From: Aegilops tauschii subsp. strangulata
Lineage: Eukaryota; Streptophyta; Magnoliopsida; Poales; Poaceae
DNA length: 64,000 nucleotides
NCBI RefSeq assembly: GCF_002575655.3
Contig: NC_053037.3
Span: 501,030,544-501,094,543 of the forward strand
Direction of reading: 5' to 3'
Shown here: positions 22,131-34,485 of the stretch, piece after piece
Layout: the number at the start of each line of letters is the position of its first letter
Position numbering within the stretch: the first letter of the stretch is position 1
The notes under the pieces: generated by a model
The model's database searches: none
Seen by the model: the letters and a program-made list of their open reading frames with translations, nothing else
Told to the model about the DNA's origin: nothing
Translations under genes and position numbers: made by a program

Positions 22131-22860
22131 CCTGGGCCTCCTACGAGTCGTAGAAACAATGGGCCTTCTACGGGGAGTAGCATCAATGGGCCTTCTACGG
22201 GTCGTATGATCGATTGGCCAAACATGGGCCAACAACAGACCGCATTATGGGCCTTAAATGGGCTAGAGTTAGAATCGTCCGTTCATGGGCCGACCATAAC
22301 AGGTCGTCGTTAATCGGCTGTATTTGATGACGCTATGAAAACGGCCCAACAGATTAACGGGCCACAAATGGGCTGACTGTAACCACGGGCTGAATTTGGC
22401 CCACAATCAGAAAAGGCTAATAACAGGCCTTAAGTAACCGAGTGCTGGAAATGAGCCCAAGAATAAATGGGCCTGAGAAGGCCGAAAGATAACATGGGCT
22501 TGAAACGGCCCAATGGAATAATGGGCCATTCATGGGTAAAAAGCGATATACTATTCATTACGGGCCAGTTTCACCATGGGCTGATAATGGGCCAAGAGTT
22601 ACAAAGTGCCTCATATGGGCCGAAAGATGTCATGGGCCAGACATGGGCCGGAAGTTACAACGGGCTGGAATCATATTGGACGGCCCATATGACGCTACTA
22701 GGACTAATTCGGATACGCCGTAACGGGCCCTGGGTTAGCGGGCTGTAAATGGGCTATATGCGAACAGGCCGTTAACAGGCTTTCCATGGGTCGGCCCGCT
22801 ATCTTTTGACCAAGTCAAATGGGCAGGCCTTTTCATAGGAATGGGCCTCTGTTGGGCTGT
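22131..22860. repeat. GGGCC/GGGCT subterminal repeat zone
   Basis: I count about 25 copies of GGGCC or GGGCT on the plus strand in 730 bp, most as ATGGGCC or ACGGGCC, with a few on the opposite strand. Dense short subterminal repeats are typical of CACTA elements, where transposase binds. Confidence 0.7.
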
Positions 22861-23245
22861 GCCATGTGTCAATGTATCACTAGTGCATTATATCTAATGA
22901 GTGGATGACATCTGTCCCAACGGTGAGCCGACACGTGTTTCCTCCAGCCAATGATAATTTTACATGTGGAAAACCCCATTGGTACGGGCTATTAATGGGT
23001 TATCGGATCCAAACCGGAACCCGATAGCTTAACGGCGACCAGTTACGGTGGATGCCACGTGTCGGTCACCCTTGACAAAAGCACTTCTATGACGTGCGAT
23101 TTATCGTCATGGAAGTGGACACTTCCGTGATGATAATTTTGGTAATGTCATGGAACACTTCTACGACAGCACATGTATGACTATCTTGATTCTGTCATAA
23201 AGTCATCATGGATGTACATGCATGACAGAAAACGTGACCTTCTGA

Positions 23246-24199
23246 GTTTTCAATAGGACCATGCTGCCACGGGAGGGTAGGACAAAAGATGGCATGCAAG
23301 TTCTTTCCATAAGCACATATGACTATTTACAGAATAGATGCCTACAATATATTTATGAATTGGAGCTAGTGCCGTATCGCCCTAGTTTATGACTGTTATA
23401 TGATGAATATCATCCAACAAGTCACCGATCCAATGCCTACGAATTTATCTTATATTGTTCTGGCTAAGTTACTACTGCTATCATCACTATTGCACTTGCT
23501 ACAAAACTACTGCTATCACTGTTACCGTTACTGTTACTACTGTCAATATTATCAAAACTATCATATTAGTTTGCTACTGATCATGTTGCTGCAGATAATT
23601 AATCTCCAGGTGTGGTTGAATTGACAACTCCGCTGCTAATACCTTCAAATATTCTTTGGCTCCCCTTGTGTCGAATCTATAAATTTGGGTTGAATACTCT
23701 ACCCTCGAAAACTGTTGCGATCCCCTATACTTGTGGGTTATCAATGTCATGCAAGTTCTTTCCATAAGCACATATGACTATTTACGGAATACATGCCTAC
23801 ATTATGTTTATGAACTGAAGCTAATGTCGTATCGCCCTAGGTTATGACTGTTATATGATGAATATCATCCAACGAATTCACCGATCCAATGGCTACGAAT
23901 TTCTCTCATATTGTTCTTGCTAAGTTACTACTGCTATTGTTACTATTGCACTTGCTACAAAATCATTGCTATCACTGTCACCGTTACTATTGCTGTTGCT
24001 ACTACTATCAAAACTATCATACTACTTTGCTACTGATCACCTTGCTGCAGATAATTAAACTCCACGTGTGCTTGAATTGACAACTCAGCTGCTAATACTT
24101 GCAAATATTCTTGGGCTCCCCTTGTGTCGAATCAATAAATTTGGGTTGAATACTCTACCCTTGAAAACTGTTGCGATCCCCTATACTTGTGGGTTATCA
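23246..24199 (+). repeat. 5' LTR 3' portion with 455-bp tandem duplication
   Basis: The LTR end occurs twice in direct tandem: about 23290-23744 and 23745-24199, each ending CCTATACTTGTGGGTTATCA. The second copy is followed by a normal primer site. The first part of the LTR is missing. The duplication could arise by unequal exchange or slippage. Confidence 0.8.
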
Positions 24200-24210
24200 A
24201 GACCTTTTTC

Positions 24211-24228
24211 TGGCGCCGTTGCCGGGGA
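24211..24228 (+). other. Primer-binding site, Athila type
   Basis: TGGCGCCGTTGCCGGGGA lies 11 bp after the LTR end and matches the site used by many plant Athila-like Gypsy elements. Confidence 0.85.
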
Positions 24229-24275
24229 GCATAGCTATATTTGTTGAGTCTTGGGATTAGTATCAAATTATCATT

Positions 24276-24762
24276 ATGAAGAATATAAAGGATGCTAAGA
24301 CTAAGATTTGTCCCTCTAAGACGAGGGGAGGCAAGGAACTGCCTTCTAGCTCTGCACTTGATTCACCTTCTATTATAAGTAGGCTAGCAACACCACGACA
24401 TGCTATTAATCCTAATATGTTGCAAGTTATGGATGATGCTACTTCTGCTATGAATGATACTCATGATGATGCTAGTACCTTGCTTGATTATAATGTGCCA
24501 CTAGGTGGATTTCTTGATGAACAAATTGCTAGAACTAAAGCTTTTGAGAATGCTAAAACTGATGAAATTGTTGAAACTGATGAAGAGCTTGAAAGTGAAA
24601 ATCTTGAAACACCTATTAGATCTAGTTCTCCTAGATATGAATTGCCTAAGATACCGGAAGGTTATGTTATGAATGAGGAGACAACTAGAGACTTTCTTGC
24701 TTGCAATGATAGGGATGATCTTAAGAAATTATTATGCAAAATGAAAGAAAAATCTTTGAATG
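24276..24762 (+). pseudogene. Athila-like gag, N-terminal fragment
   Basis: Open from ATG 24276 for 162 codons (MKNIKDAKTKICPSKTRGGK...). It has the acidic middle and the NEETTRDFLACNDRDDLKKL segment that precedes the capsid core in Athila-type Gag of Triticeae. At 24763 the frame runs into the LTR of element C, which therefore inserted here and truncated the gene. The remaining gag and pol are not found further right in this orientation. Confidence 0.8.
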
Positions 24763-25321
24763 TGATACGTCTCCAACGTATCTATAATTTTTGATTGTTC
24801 CATGCTGTTATATTATCATTCTTGGATGTTTTATAACCATTTTATAGTCATTTTATACCATTTTTGGTACTAACCTATTGACATAGTGCCAAGTGCCAGT
24901 TGCTGTTTTTTGCATGTTTTTTACATCGCGGGAAATCAATACCAAACGGAGTCCAAACGCAGCGAAACTTTTTGTGGATTTTTTTGGACCAAAAGACAAC
25001 CGATGGGCCGAGGAAGCACTTGGGGGTGCTCCGAACGGAGCACAACCCACCAGGGTGCGCCAGGCGGCCCAGGCGCGCCCTGGTGGGTTGTGCCCACCTC
25101 GGGTGCCCCCTGGACCGCCTCTTTACTCTATAAATACACCAATATTCCAGAAACCCTAGGGGAGTCGACGAAAATCAATTCCAGCCGTCGCAGAGTCCAA
25201 AACCACCAGATCCAATCTAGACACCATCACGGAGGGGTTCACCACTTCCACTGGTGCCTCTCCGATGACGCGTGAGTAGTTCTTTGTAGACCTTCGGGTC
25301 CGTAGTTAGTAACTAGATGGC
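24763..25321 (+). repeat. Element C 5' LTR, first part
   Basis: Starts TGATACGTCTCCAACGTATC; aligns with 44132-44690. A sequence CTCTATAAATACACC near 25124 is a plausible TATA box. Interrupted at 25322 by element D. Confidence 0.85.
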
Positions 25322-27013
25322 TGATACGTCTCCAACGTATCTATAATTTTTTATTGTTCCATGTTATTATATTATCCATCTAGGATGTTTTATATGCATT
25401 TATATGATATTTTATATGATTTTTGGGACTAACCTATTAACCTAGAGCCCAGTGCCAGTTTCTGTTTTTTCCTTGTTTTTGAGTATCGCAGAAAAGGAAT
25501 ATCAAACGGAGTCCAATTGACCTGAAAATTTACGAAGATCATTTTTGGACCAGAAGAAGCCCACGAAGCATCAGAGATGGACCAGAAGAGTTCCGAGGCC
25601 ACCACGAGGGTGGGGGCGCGCCCTACCCCCTGGGTGCGCCCCCTGCCTCGTGGCCGCCTCGTGGACCCTCCTGACTTGTCCCCGACGCCAACGCCTCTTA
25701 TATATCCCCAAACCTCCAAAAAATAACCTAGATCGGGAGTTCCGCCGCCGCAAGCCTCTGTAGCCACCGAAAACCAATCTAGACCCGTTCCGGCACCCTG
25801 CCGGAGGGGGGAATCCCTCTTCGGTGGCCATCTTCATCATCCCGGTGCTCTCCATGACGAGGAGGGAGTAGTTCACCCTCGGGGCTGAGGGTATGTACCA
25901 GTAGCTATGTGTTTGATCTCTCTCTCTCTCTCTCGTGTTCTTGATTCGGCACGATTCTGATGTATCGCGAGCTTTGCTATTATAGTTGGATCTTATGATG
26001 TTTCTTCCCCTCTACTCTCTTGTAATGGATTGAGTTTTCCCTTTGAAGTTATCTTATCAGATTGAGTCTTTAAGGATTTGAGAACACTTGATGTATGTCT
26101 CGCATGTGCTTATCTGTGGTGACAATGGGATATTCACGTGATCTACTTGATGTATGTTTTGGTGATCAACTTGCGGGTTCAGTGACCTTGTGAACTTATG
26201 CATAGGGGTTGGCACACGTTTTCGTCTTGACTCCCTGGTAGAAACTTTGGGGCACTCTTTGAAGTTCTTTGTGTTGGTTGAATAGATGAATCTGAGATTG
26301 TGTGATGTATATCATATAATCATACCCACGGATACGTGAGGTGACATTGGAGTATTTAGGTGACATTAGGGTTTTGGTTGATTTGTGTCTTAAGGTGTTA
26401 TTCTAGTACGAACTCTAGGATAGGTCAAACGGAAAGAATAGCTTCGTGTTATTTTACTACGGACTCTTGAATAGATCGATCAGAAAGGATAACTTTGAGG
26501 TGGTTTCGTACCCTACAATAATCTCTTCGTTTGTTATCCGCTATTAGTGACTTTGGAGTGACTCTTTGTTGCATGTTGAGGGATAGTTATATGATCCAAT
26601 TATGTTATTATTGTTGAGAGAACTTGCACTAGTGAAAGTATGTACCCTAGGCCTTGTTTCCTAGCATTGCAATACCGTTTACGCTCACTTTTATCATTAG
26701 TTACCTTGCTGTTTTTATATTTTCAGATTACAAAAACCTATATCTACCATCCATATTGCACTTGTATCACCATCTCTTCGCCGAAGTAGTACACCTATAC
26801 AATTTGCCATCGTATTGGGTGTGTTGGGGACACAAGAGACTCTTTGTTATTTGGTTGCAGGGTTGTTTGAGAGAGAACATCTTCATCCTACGCCTCCCAC
26901 GGATTGATAAACCTTAGGTCATCCACTTGAGGGAAATTTGCTACTGTCCTACAAACCTCTGCACTTGGAGGCCCAACAACGTCTACAAGAAGAAAGTTGT
27001 GTAGTAGACATCA
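25322..27013 (+). repeat. Element D 5' LTR
   Basis: 1692 bp, TGATACGTCTCC to GTAGTAGACATCA. Contains a (TC)n run near 25917-25935 that is shorter in the 3' LTR. Confidence 0.92.
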
Positions 27014-27023
27014 AGCTCTTTTC

Positions 27024-27041
27024 TGGCGCCGTTGCCGGGGA
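27024..27041 (+). other. Primer-binding site of element D
   Basis: Perfect TGGCGCCGTTGCCGGGGA, 10 bp after the 5' LTR. Confidence 0.88.
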
Positions 27042-27138
27042 GGCGAGTGCTTGAAGGTATATCTTTAGATCTTGCAATCGAATCTTTTAGTTTCTTGTTT
27101 TATCACTAGGTTAGTCTATAAAAGAAAACTACAAAAAA

Positions 27139-28972
27139 ATGGAATTGAGGGTGCCTCATATGCTTCATCTTTTTAATATCTTTCGTGAAAATAAGGATTC
27201 CGATAATTGTGCCAAAATGCTAGAAGAAGAATGCATTAAAATGTTTGGCACTAAATCTTTGAATGATGAGCATGATTGCAATGTTGTTAGTACGAACTCT
27301 TTGAATATCCATAGTACCAATGATGATTGCACTAGTCATGATGAAAATGTCTCTTATAAGCATGTCAATTTTTGTGGAGTGCATAGAGTTTGCAAGTACA
27401 CACCAAATAGGGAAGATAGATTTTGCAGGAGGCATAAGTATTTAGAAACTAAATGGTTGCAAGAAAGGCTAGATGTTTGTGCTGAAAATTTAAATCTTCT
27501 TAGCCATCCTTGTGTACTTTGCAATGAACGTGGTCATTTAAATGTCCAATGCAAATTATTTCATGATCGAATCGTTTCCAAAAATTATGATGACTTGATT
27601 TCCCTTGCGCATTATAATGAACTTAGTTTGCTTGTGGGTTATGAAGAAATGAAACGTATAGGATATTCCATAATTTTCCCTTGATAAAGTTCTTGATTTT
27701 GATCTAGAGGAAATTTATATGTATTGTGCGGTGAATTGCATTGAAAATCCTTATATTGCCAATTACATAAAGACAAGAAAATAAATAGAAGATGAAGAGA
27801 ATACTAATGAAAGGGAAGAGACTTCCCAATATCCTCCTATTATTTCTTATGATGAATCAGGTAACGAGGAGGAGCCTTCTATTCAACCAATCTCATTAAT
27901 AAGGAGCTCCAAAAAGAGGGTTAAACCCACACATAATGTGAAGAAGAAAAAGAAAAGACGGAGAAGCAAAGGTAAAAAGGTATCCCTCTCAAATGATGTT
28001 GCTCCTATTACTCATTGTGATGATGATAATTGCTATACTATTGATGCTATCCATACTATTAATGATGAGAGTGATTATGCTTATGATATGAAAAGGCCCA
28101 AGCTTGGGGATGCTAGGTTTGATGAGAATGACATGTTTGAGAATTTATTTGCTGCAACTAATGTTTGTCCCAAGCTTGGGGATGCTATGTTTAATGAAGA
28201 TGATATTTTTAGTCTCCCAAGTTTTGATGAGCAAATTTATTATGATGATAGCATGCCTCCTATTTATGATGATTATATTGATGAAAATGGGTTTGGAAGA
28301 GTGTCAACTTTAGGAAGTAATGATCCCACTATTTTGGAGGATGTTGAATCTTATTGTGATAATTATAAAAGTGGATTTGGAGAGGTCATAAATTTATTTA
28401 GTAATGATTCCACTATCTTGGAAGAGGTTTCAATTGATTATGATGAGAACAAAGTTGCTACTTATGATGATTATTGTGATGATACTTATGTTATAAAAAG
28501 TAGTCACGATTATATTTACAAAACTTGTCATGATTATGATTACCTTTTTCCTGAACATTACTCTTTTAAGGTGGAAACAATTTATAGTATTCGAGTTTCT
28601 TATGATACTCCCACAATTCCGAATGAGAAGAATTTTGCTTATGTGGAGAGTAATAAAAATTCTATGCTTGTGGCTCATGAAAAGAATGCTTTATGTGATA
28701 GTTATATTGTTGAATTCATTCATGATGCTACTGAAAATTATTATGAGGGAGGAATATATGCTTGTATAAATTGCAATAATACCAAGTTTCCTCTCTATGT
28801 GCTTAAAGTTTTGAAGTTATGCTTGTGTTGCTTTCCTATGCTAGTTGATTCTTGTTCCCATAAATTGTTTGCTCACAAAATCCCTATGCATAGGAAGTGG
28901 GTTAGACTTAAATGTGCTAGTCATATTCTTCATGATGCTCTCTTTATGTTTCAATTCTTATCTTTTATGTGA
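27139..28972 (+). pseudogene. Element D protein: zinc knuckle plus acidic Asp/Tyr-rich protein of unknown function
   Basis: ATG 27139 opens a frame to 27684; after a shift of one base near 27684 the reading continues, crosses TAA 27782-27784 and stays open to TGA 28970-28972, about 610 codons in all. N-terminal part is Cys/His rich (FCGVHRVCKYT, RFCRRH) and has a CX2CX4HX4C knuckle, CVLCNERGHLNVQC, as in nucleocapsid proteins. A Lys/Arg block (KKKKKRRRSKGKK, about 27940) could be a nuclear signal. The long centre is rich in Asp, Asn and Tyr. The C-terminus has ATENYYEGG and KIPMHRKWVRLKC, shared in altered form with element E. It replaces gag-pol; I know no function. One frameshift and one stop disable this copy. 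Confidence 0.75.
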
Positions 28973-29694
28973 GCATCATTGAAATCATCATGCCTAGCTA
29001 GGGGCGTTAAACGATGGCGCTTGTTGGGAGGCAACCCAATTTTATTTTTGTTCTTTGCATTTTGCTCCTGTTTAGTAATAAATAATCTATCTAGCCTCTA
29101 GTTAGATGTGGTTTTATCTTTTAATTAGTGTTTGTGCCAATTAGAGCCTTTAGGATCTTCTTGGGTGATTGTTGTTTGATCTTGCTGATAAAAACAGAAA
29201 GTATGCGGCCACGAAAATAATTATCATTTTTTACCAGAGAGCGATAAAATACCAATTCCAACTGCAGTAGATCAATATACTTTTTATCCTGGCCGTCCTA
29301 ATTTTTCAGAATTTTTGGAGTTACAGAAGTATTCGAAATCTCCAGATTACTACAGATTGTTCTGTTTTTGACAGATTCTATTTTCATTGTGTTGTTTGCT
29401 TATTTTGATGAATCTATGAGTAGTATCGGAGGGTATGAACCATAGAGAAGTTGGAATACACTAGATATTACACCAATATGAATTTAGAATGAGTTCACAA
29501 CAGTACCTAAGTGGTGATTTATTTTCTTATACTAACGGAGCTTACGAGTTTTCTGTTAAGTTTTGTGTTGTGAAGGTTTCAAGTTTTGGGTAAAGATTCG
29601 ATGGACTATGGAATAAGGAGTGGCAAGAGCCTAAGCTTAGGGATGCCCAAGGCACCCCAAGGTAATATTCAAGGACAACCAAGAGCCTAAGCTT

Positions 29695-29718
29695 GGGGAT
29701 GCCCCGGATGGCATCCCC
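29695..29718. repeat. Conserved hairpin GGGGATGCC-6nt-GGCATCCCC (element D)
   Basis: Perfect 9-bp arms around CCGGAT. The same arms with a different 6-nt loop occur in element C (34896-34919) and element E (38796-38819). Confidence 0.75.
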
Positions 29719-29898
29719 TCTTTCATCTTCGTTCATCGGTAACTTTACATGGAGCTATATTTTTATTCACCACATGATATGTGTTTTGCTTGGAGCATCA
29801 TTTTATTTTCTTTTCTTTTGCTTGCTGTTTGAATAAAATACCAAGATCTGAAATTCTTAAATGTTAGAGAGTCTTCACATAGTTACATAATTATTCGA

Positions 29899-30039
29899 CT
29901 ACTCATTGATCATCACTTATATCTTTTGGAGTAGTTTGTCATTTGCTCTAGTGCTTCACTTATAACATTTTAGAGCACGGCGGTGTTTTTATTTTGAAGA
30001 ATAGATGAACTCTCATGCTTCACTTATATTTTTTGAGAG
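29899..30039 (+). repeat. Variable-arm hairpin array (element D)
   Basis: Three units with a core like TTCACTTATAT: arms CTACTC/GAGTAG (29899-29934), GCTCTA/TAGAGC (29945-29976) and CTCTCA/TGAGAG (30010-30039). Each arm pair is perfectly complementary although the pairs differ from one another. Confidence 0.75.
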
Positions 30040-31811
30040 TCTTTAGAACAGCATGGTAATTTGCTTTGGTTATGTATTTAGTCCTAATATGATGGGCATC
30101 CAAGAGGGATATAATAAAAACTTTCATGTAAAGTGCATCGAATACTATGAGAAGTTTGATTCATTATGATTGTTTTGAGATATAAAGATGGTGATATTAG
30201 AGTCATGCTAGTGAGTAGTTGTGAATTTGAGAAATACTTGTGTTGAGGTTTGCAAGTCCCGTAGCATGCACGTATGGTAACCGTTGTGTAACAAATTTGA
30301 AGCATGAGGTGTTTCTTTGATTGTCTTCCTTATGAGTGGCGGTCGGGGACGAGCGATGGTCTTTTCCTACCAATCTATACCCCTAGGAGCATGCGCATAG
30401 TGCTTGGTTTTGATGACTTGTAGATTTTTGCAATAAGTATGTGAGTTCTTTATGACTAATGTTGAGTCCATGGATTATATACACTCTCACCCTTCCATCA
30501 TTGCTAGCCTCTTTGGTGCTGTGGATTGCCCTTTCTCACCTTGAGAGTTGGTGCAAACTTCGCCGGTGCATCCAAACCCCGTGATATGATACGCTCTATC
30601 ACACATAAACCTCCTTATATCTTCCTCAAAACAGCCACCATACCTACCTATTATGGCATTTCCATAGCCATTTCGAGATATATTGCCATGCAGCTTTCCA
30701 CCATTCCATTTATTATGACACACTTCATCATTGTCATATTGCCTTGCATGATCATGTAGTTGACATCGTATTTGTGGCATGGCCACCATTCATAATTTTT
30801 CATACATGTCACTCTTGAATCATTGCACATCCCGGTACACCGCCGGAGGCATTCATATAGAGTCATATTTTGTTCTAGTATCGAGTTGTAATTATTGATT
30901 TGTAAATAAATAGAAGTGTGATGATCATCATTATTAGAGCATTGTCTCGTGAGAGGAAATAAAAAGGAAAAAAAGAAGGGAAAGGCCAAAAAAAGAGAAG
31001 GCCCAAAAAAGGGAGAGAAAAAGAGAGAAGGGACAATGTTACTATCCTTTTTCCACACTTTTGCTTCAAAGTAGCACCATGGTCTTCATGATAGAGAGTC
31101 TCTTATTTTGTCACTTTCATATACTAGTGGGAATTTTCATTATAGAACTTGGCTTGTATATTCCAGCAATGGGCTTCCTCAAAATGCCCTAGGTCTTCGT
31201 GAGCAAGCAAGTTGGATGCACACCCACTTAGTTTCTTTTGTTGAGATTTCATACATTTATAGCTCTAGTGCATCCGTTGCATGGCAATCCCTACTCCTCG
31301 CATTGACATCAATTGATGGGCATCTCCATAGCCCGTTGATTAGCCGCGTCGATGTGAGACTTTCTCCTTTTTTGTCCTCTCCACACAACCTCCATCATCA
31401 TATTCTGTTCCACCTATAGTGCTATGTCCATGGCTCGCGCTCATGTATTGTGTGAAAGTTGAAAAAGTTTGAGAATACTAAAGTATGAAATAGTTGCTTG
31501 GATTTTCATCGGGGTTGTGCATGATGGGAGCATTTTGTGTGATGGAAATGAAGCATGGCCAAACTATATAATTTTGTAGGGATGAGCTTTCTTTGGCTAT
31601 GTTATTTTGAAAAGACATAATTTCTTGGTTAGTATGCTTGAAGTATTATTATTTTTTGTCAATATTAAACTTTTGTCTTGAATCTTTCGGATCTGAACAT
31701 TCATGCCATAATAAAGAAAATTAAATTATGTTAGGTAGCATTCCACATCAAAAATTCTGTTTTTATCATTTACCTACTCGAGGACGAGCAGGAATTAAGC
31801 TTGGGGATGCT

Positions 31812-33502
31812 TGATACGTCTCAAACGTATCCATAATTTTTGATTGTTCCATGCTATTATATTATCCATCTAGGATGTTTTATATGCATTTATATGCTAT
31901 TTTATATATTTTTGGGACCAACCTATTAACCTAGAGCCCAGTGCCAGTTTTTGTTTTTTCCTTGTTTTTGAGTATCGCAGAAAAGGAATATCAAACGGAG
32001 TCCAATTGACCTGAAAATTTACGGAGATCATTTTTGGACCAGAAGAAGCCCACGGAGCATCAGAGATGGACCAGAAGAGTCCCGAGGCCACCACGAGAGT
32101 GGGGGCATGCCCTACCCCCCTGGGCGCGCCCCCGTGCCTCGTGGCCGCCTCGTGGACCCCCCTGACTTGTCCCCGACACCAACACCTCCTATATATCCCC
32201 AAACTTCCAAAAAAATAACCTAGATCGGGAGTTCCGCCGCCGCAAGCCTCTGTAGCCACCGAAAACCAATCTAGACCCGTTCCGGCATCCTGCCGGAGGG
32301 GGGGGATCCCTCTTCGGTGGCCATCTTCATCATCCCGGTGCTCTCCATGACGAGGAGGGAGTAGTTCACCCTCGGGGCTGAGGGTATGTTCCAGAGCTAT
32401 GTGTTTGATCTTTCTCTCTCGTGTTCTTGATTTGGCATGATTTTGATGTATCGTGAGCTTTGCTATTATAGTTGGATCTTATGATGTTTCTCCCCCTCTA
32501 CTCTCTTGTAATGGGTTGAGTTTTCCCTTTGAAGTTATCTTATCAGATTGAGTCTTTAAGGATTTGAGAACACTTGATGTATGTCTTGCAAGTGCTTATT
32601 TGTCGTGACAATGAGATATTCACGTGATCCACTTGATGTATGTTTTGGTGATCAACTTGCGAGTTCCGTGACCTTGTGAACTTATGCATAGGGGTTGGCA
32701 CACGTTTTCGTCTTGACTCTCTGGTAGAAACTTTGGGGAACTCTTTGAAGTTCTTTGTGTTGGTTGAATAGATGAATCTGAGATTGTGTGATGCATATCG
32801 TATAATCATACCCACTGATACTTGAGGTGACATTGGAGTACCTAAGTGACATTAGGGTTTTGGTTGATTTGCGTGTTAAGGTGTTATTCTAGTACGAAGT
32901 CTAGGATAGATCGAACGGAAAGAATAGCTTCGTGTTATTTTACTACGGACTCTTGAATAGATCGATCAGAAAGGATAACTTTGAGAGGTGGTTTCGTACC
33001 CTACAATAATCTCTTCGTTTGTTCTCCGCTATTAGTGACTTTGGAGTGACTCTTTGTTGCATGTTGAGGGATAGTTATATGATCCAATTATGTTATTATT
33101 GCTGAGAGAACTTGCAGTAGTGAAAGTATGAAACCTGGGCCTTGTTTCCTAGCATTGCAATACCGTTTACGCTCACTTTTACCACTTGCTACCTTGCTGT
33201 TTTTATATTTTTTAGATTAGAAAAACCTATATCTACCATCTATATTGCACTTGTATCACCATCTCTTCGCCGAACTAGTGCACCTATACAATTTACCATT
33301 GTATTGGGTGTGTTGGGGACACAAGAGACTCTTTGCTATTTGGTTGCAGGGTTGTTTGAGAGAGACCATCTTCATCCTACGCCTCCCACGGATTGATAAA
33401 CCTTAGGTCATCCACTTGTGGGAAATTTGCTACTGTCCTACAAACCTCTGCACTTGGAGGCCCAACAATGTCTACAAGAAGAAGGTTGTGTAGTAGACAT
33501 CA
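31812..33502 (+). repeat. Element D 3' LTR
   Basis: 1691 bp, begins TGATACGTCTCAAACGTATC and ends GTAGTAGACATCA, followed by ATGGC, the second copy of the target duplication. Confidence 0.92.
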
Positions 33503-33507
33503 ATGGC

Positions 33508-34485
33508 TTCATCTCTCTCGTTTTATTCTCAATACAATGGTCACTTGGAGATCCATGTGATGTAACTTTTTTTGCGGTGTGTTTGTTGGGATCGGATGAA
33601 CTTTGAGTTTATGATTAGATCTATCTTTTTATCCATGAAAGTTATTTGAATCTTCTTTGATCTCCTATATGAATGAGTTCTTATAGCCTCATATTTCTTC
33701 TTTGATATTTGGGAAGAGGTGCTTTGTAGTGGGTTCGATCTTACGGTGCTTGATTGTAGTGACAGAAGGGGAACCGACACGTATGTATTGTTGCTACAAA
33801 GGACAAAATGATGGGGTCTATTTCTACATAAATAGATCTTGTCTACATCATGTCATCATTCTTATTGCATTACTCTGTTTCTCCATGAACTTAATACAAT
33901 AGATGCATGCTGGATAGCAGTCGATGTGTGGAGTAATAGTAGTAGATGCAGGCAGGAGTCGGTCTACTAATCTTGGGCATGATGCCTATATAATGATCAC
34001 TGCCTGGATATCGTCATGATTATTTGAAGTTCTATCAATTGCCGAACAGTAATTTGTTTACCCACCATTTGCTATTTTTCTCGAGAGAAGCCACTAGTGA
34101 AACCTATGGTCCCCGGGTCTCTTTCTCATATTATTTGCCTTTACGATCTATTTTATTTTCCTTTTATTTTTAGATCTATTAAATGAAAAATACAAAAATA
34201 CCTTGCTGCACTTTATTTTATTCGGCGTTTGATCTATCAATCTACTACTATTTATTCACGTCTGTTTGCCAATTTCTGGCGCCGTTACCCGAAAGGGATT
34301 GACAACCCCTTTAATACGTCGGGTTGCGAGTATTCGTTATTTGTGTGCAGGTGCCGTTTACGTATTGTTGCTTGATTCTCCTACTAGTTCGATAACCTTG
34401 GTCTCATCACTGAGGGAAATACCTACCGTCGCTGTGTTGCATCATCCCTTCCTCTTTGGGGAAATACCAACGTAGCTTCAAGCCA
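33508..34485 (+). repeat. Element C 5' LTR, second part
   Basis: Continues the LTR from 25321 and aligns with 44691-45593. Its last approximately 110 bp (CTTGATTCTCCTACTAGTTC to the end) are missing from the 3' LTR. The exact end, near 34485, is uncertain because no primer site follows. Confidence 0.75.

Larger units (their letters stand above)
21700..23245 (+). mobile_element. CACTA DNA transposon, 3' portion
   Basis: A short coding end (21702-21803), an AT-rich untranslated stretch (21804-22130), a dense GGGCC repeat zone (22131-22860) and a subterminal region with TTCTATGACG and TCATGGAAGTGGACACTTCC segments that I associate with Triticeae CACTA ends. The terminal inverted repeat itself is missing: the sequence passes into an LTR at about 23245. 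Superfamily assignment is by resemblance, not by a terminus. Confidence 0.6.
28973..31811 (+). other. 3' non-coding region of element D
   Basis: No supported gene. Contains two perfect-arm features described separately (29695-29718 hairpin and the 29899-30039 array), a conserved block at 30500-30700, and the pre-LTR sequence CTACTCGAGGACGAGCAGGA followed by AAGCTTGGGGATGC, the presumed polypurine tract, next to the 3' LTR. AAGCTTGGGGATGC-like sequences recur at 28098, 28173, 29633 and 29689. Confidence 0.7.
25322..33502 (+). mobile_element. Element D: complete non-autonomous Athila-like retrotransposon
   Basis: 8181 bp, flanked by the duplication ATGGC (25317-25321 and 33503-33507). LTRs 25322-27013 and 31812-33502 differ by roughly four percent by eye in the first 600 bp. 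Primer site TGGCGCCGTTGCCGGGGA at 27024-27041. The single coding region (27139-28972) encodes an unusual protein instead of gag-pol; there is no protease, reverse transcriptase or integrase. A 2.8-kb non-coding 3' region follows. Movement would need enzymes from a related autonomous element. Confidence 0.93.

Noticed and set aside
23400..24080. Tyr/Cys/Leu-rich frames in the duplicated LTR end (23400-23624 and 23889-24080)
   Set aside because: They arise from a TACTACTGCTATCAC-like low-complexity run in the LTR.
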